Shown here: positions 4,470 to 5,138 of the stretch, piece after piece
Layout: each line of letters begins with the position of its first letter
Position numbering within the stretch: the stretch's first letter is position 1
DNA from: Mycoplasmataceae bacterium
GTDB taxonomy: Bacteria > Bacillota_I > Bacilli_A > Mycoplasmatales > Hepatoplasmataceae
DNA: 5,138 bases
Assembly (NCBI GenBank): GCA_013214765.1
Contig: JABSQD010000034.1
Coordinates: 1 to 5,138 of the forward strand
Direction: 5' to 3'
The notes under the pieces: generated by a model
Databases searched by the model: none
Told to the model about the DNA's origin: nothing
The model's input: only the letters and a program-made list of their open reading frames with translations
Program-made: the position numbers and the translations under genes

Positions 4470-5138
4470 TATTATTGTTGGAGTGTCAGGTGGACCAGAT
4501 TCAATTTATTTGCTTAATAAATTGAATAACGAACAACAATTCACTTTAATAGCAGTTCATGTTAATTATCATCTTAGAAAAGATTCTAATTTAGATCAAA
4601 AATTAGTTGAAAATTTCTGTCATGAAAAAGGAATAAAACTTATTATTAAGAATATTAAAAAAGAAGATTGAAAAAAATTTTCCTTTTTAAAAAATAAACA
4701 ATCAATAGCAAGAGAACAAAGATATGAAGAATATATATCTGCTGCTAAAAATAATAATACAAAATATATATATATTGCTCATCATGCTGATGATTGATTA
4801 GAAACTGCAATAATGCAAAGAAGTAGATCCGAAGATTATTTATTTTTTGGGATTAGAGAAAAAATAAATTATCATGGATATACAATTCAAAGACCTTTAC
4901 TTAATATGTTTAAGGAAGATATTATTAAATACCTAAAAAAGAATAATATAAAATTTATTATAGACAAAACTAATGAAACTCCTATATATGAAAGAAATAA
5001 ATTAAGAATAACTTTATTAAATATTTCTAAAAAAGAAAAATTAAAAAAAATAGAAGATTTTAATAAAATAAATATTTCAAAAGAAGAAATCAATAGGGAA
5101 GTGGAAAATGTTTATAAAAAATTTATAGATGTTAATTT
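4459..5138 (+). CDS. tilS: tRNA-Ile lysidine synthetase, 3' end outside window
   Basis: Partial: 226 codons plus two bases are visible. TilS uses ATP to attach lysine to C34 of tRNA-Ile2(CAU), so that it reads AUA and accepts Ile. The PP-loop ATP site SGGPDS is at residues 10-15. HVNYHLR (34-40), AREQRYEEY (84-92), HHADDWLET (108-116) and, further on, the RPLL segment and the D-K-T-N ... RN-L-R region follow in the order typical of the TilS N-terminal domain. TGA encodes Trp71 and Trp113; Trp113 sits in the HHADD motif where Gln is common in relatives. ATG 4459 is chosen because it puts the PP-loop at the usual distance from the N-terminus; an upstream in-frame TTG at 4438 would add seven residues and lies deeper in pth. 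No separate ribosome site is needed if it is coupled to pth. The encoded substrate is at 3386-3462. Confidence 0.95.

Noticed and set aside
4887..5093. Minus-strand 68-codon hydrophobic frame.
   Set aside because: It is antisense to well-conserved tilS sequence; Phe, Leu and Ile richness follows from the A-rich sense strand.

Overview
The window comes from an AT-rich mollicute that reads UGA as tryptophan (genetic code 4). All four protein genes contain in-frame TGA codons exactly where the family or the reading frame needs an amino acid, so a standard-code reading would break each of them into fragments. Very low GC, mostly A/T third codon positions, a 14-gene tRNA array with CCA encoded in every gene, and the order trkA - tRNA array - pth - tilS point to the Spiroplasma / Entomoplasma / Mesoplasma branch. 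Species level is not resolvable from this sequence alone.

Layout. Bases 1-190 are an AT-rich upstream region with weak promoter-like sequence. Bases 191-1441 (+) encode a 416-residue protein with an N-terminal signal or anchor segment and one C-terminal membrane span. I do not recognise its family. It ends at a hairpin terminator (about 1477-1500). Bases 1522-1660 (+) hold what looks like an independent small RNA gene: a good promoter, about 104 nt with two hairpins showing nearly the same C-rich loop, a single GGGG between them, and a terminator that stops 2 nt before the converging trkA stop codon. Bases 1662-2363 (-) encode a complete TrkA/KtrA-type K+ channel regulatory subunit. It diverges from the tRNA array that starts at 2509.

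The tRNA array (2509-3834, +) is Asn(GTT), Glu(TTC), Val(TAC), Thr(TGT), Leu(TAG), Arg(ACG), Pro(TGG), Ala(TGC), Met(CAT, elongator), Ile2(CAT, lysidine type), Ser(TGA), fMet(CAT, initiator), Asp(GTC), Phe(GAA). Two spacers of about 60 nt divide it into blocks of three, two and nine genes. The last block follows the order known from Bacillus and Mycoplasma capricolum. The array ends in a hairpin that includes the CCA of tRNA-Phe, followed by a strong terminator. pth (3912-4469) follows, apparently without a Shine-Dalgarno sequence, and overlaps the start of tilS (4459 to beyond the window end).

Functional theme. From 2509 onward everything concerns tRNA: the tRNAs, peptidyl-tRNA hydrolase that recycles them, and tRNA-Ile lysidine synthetase, whose substrate tRNA-Ile2(CAU) is encoded about 1 kb upstream. 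The most interesting candidate for something undescribed is the small RNA at 1557-1660. The second is the mosaic base composition of the surface protein gene.
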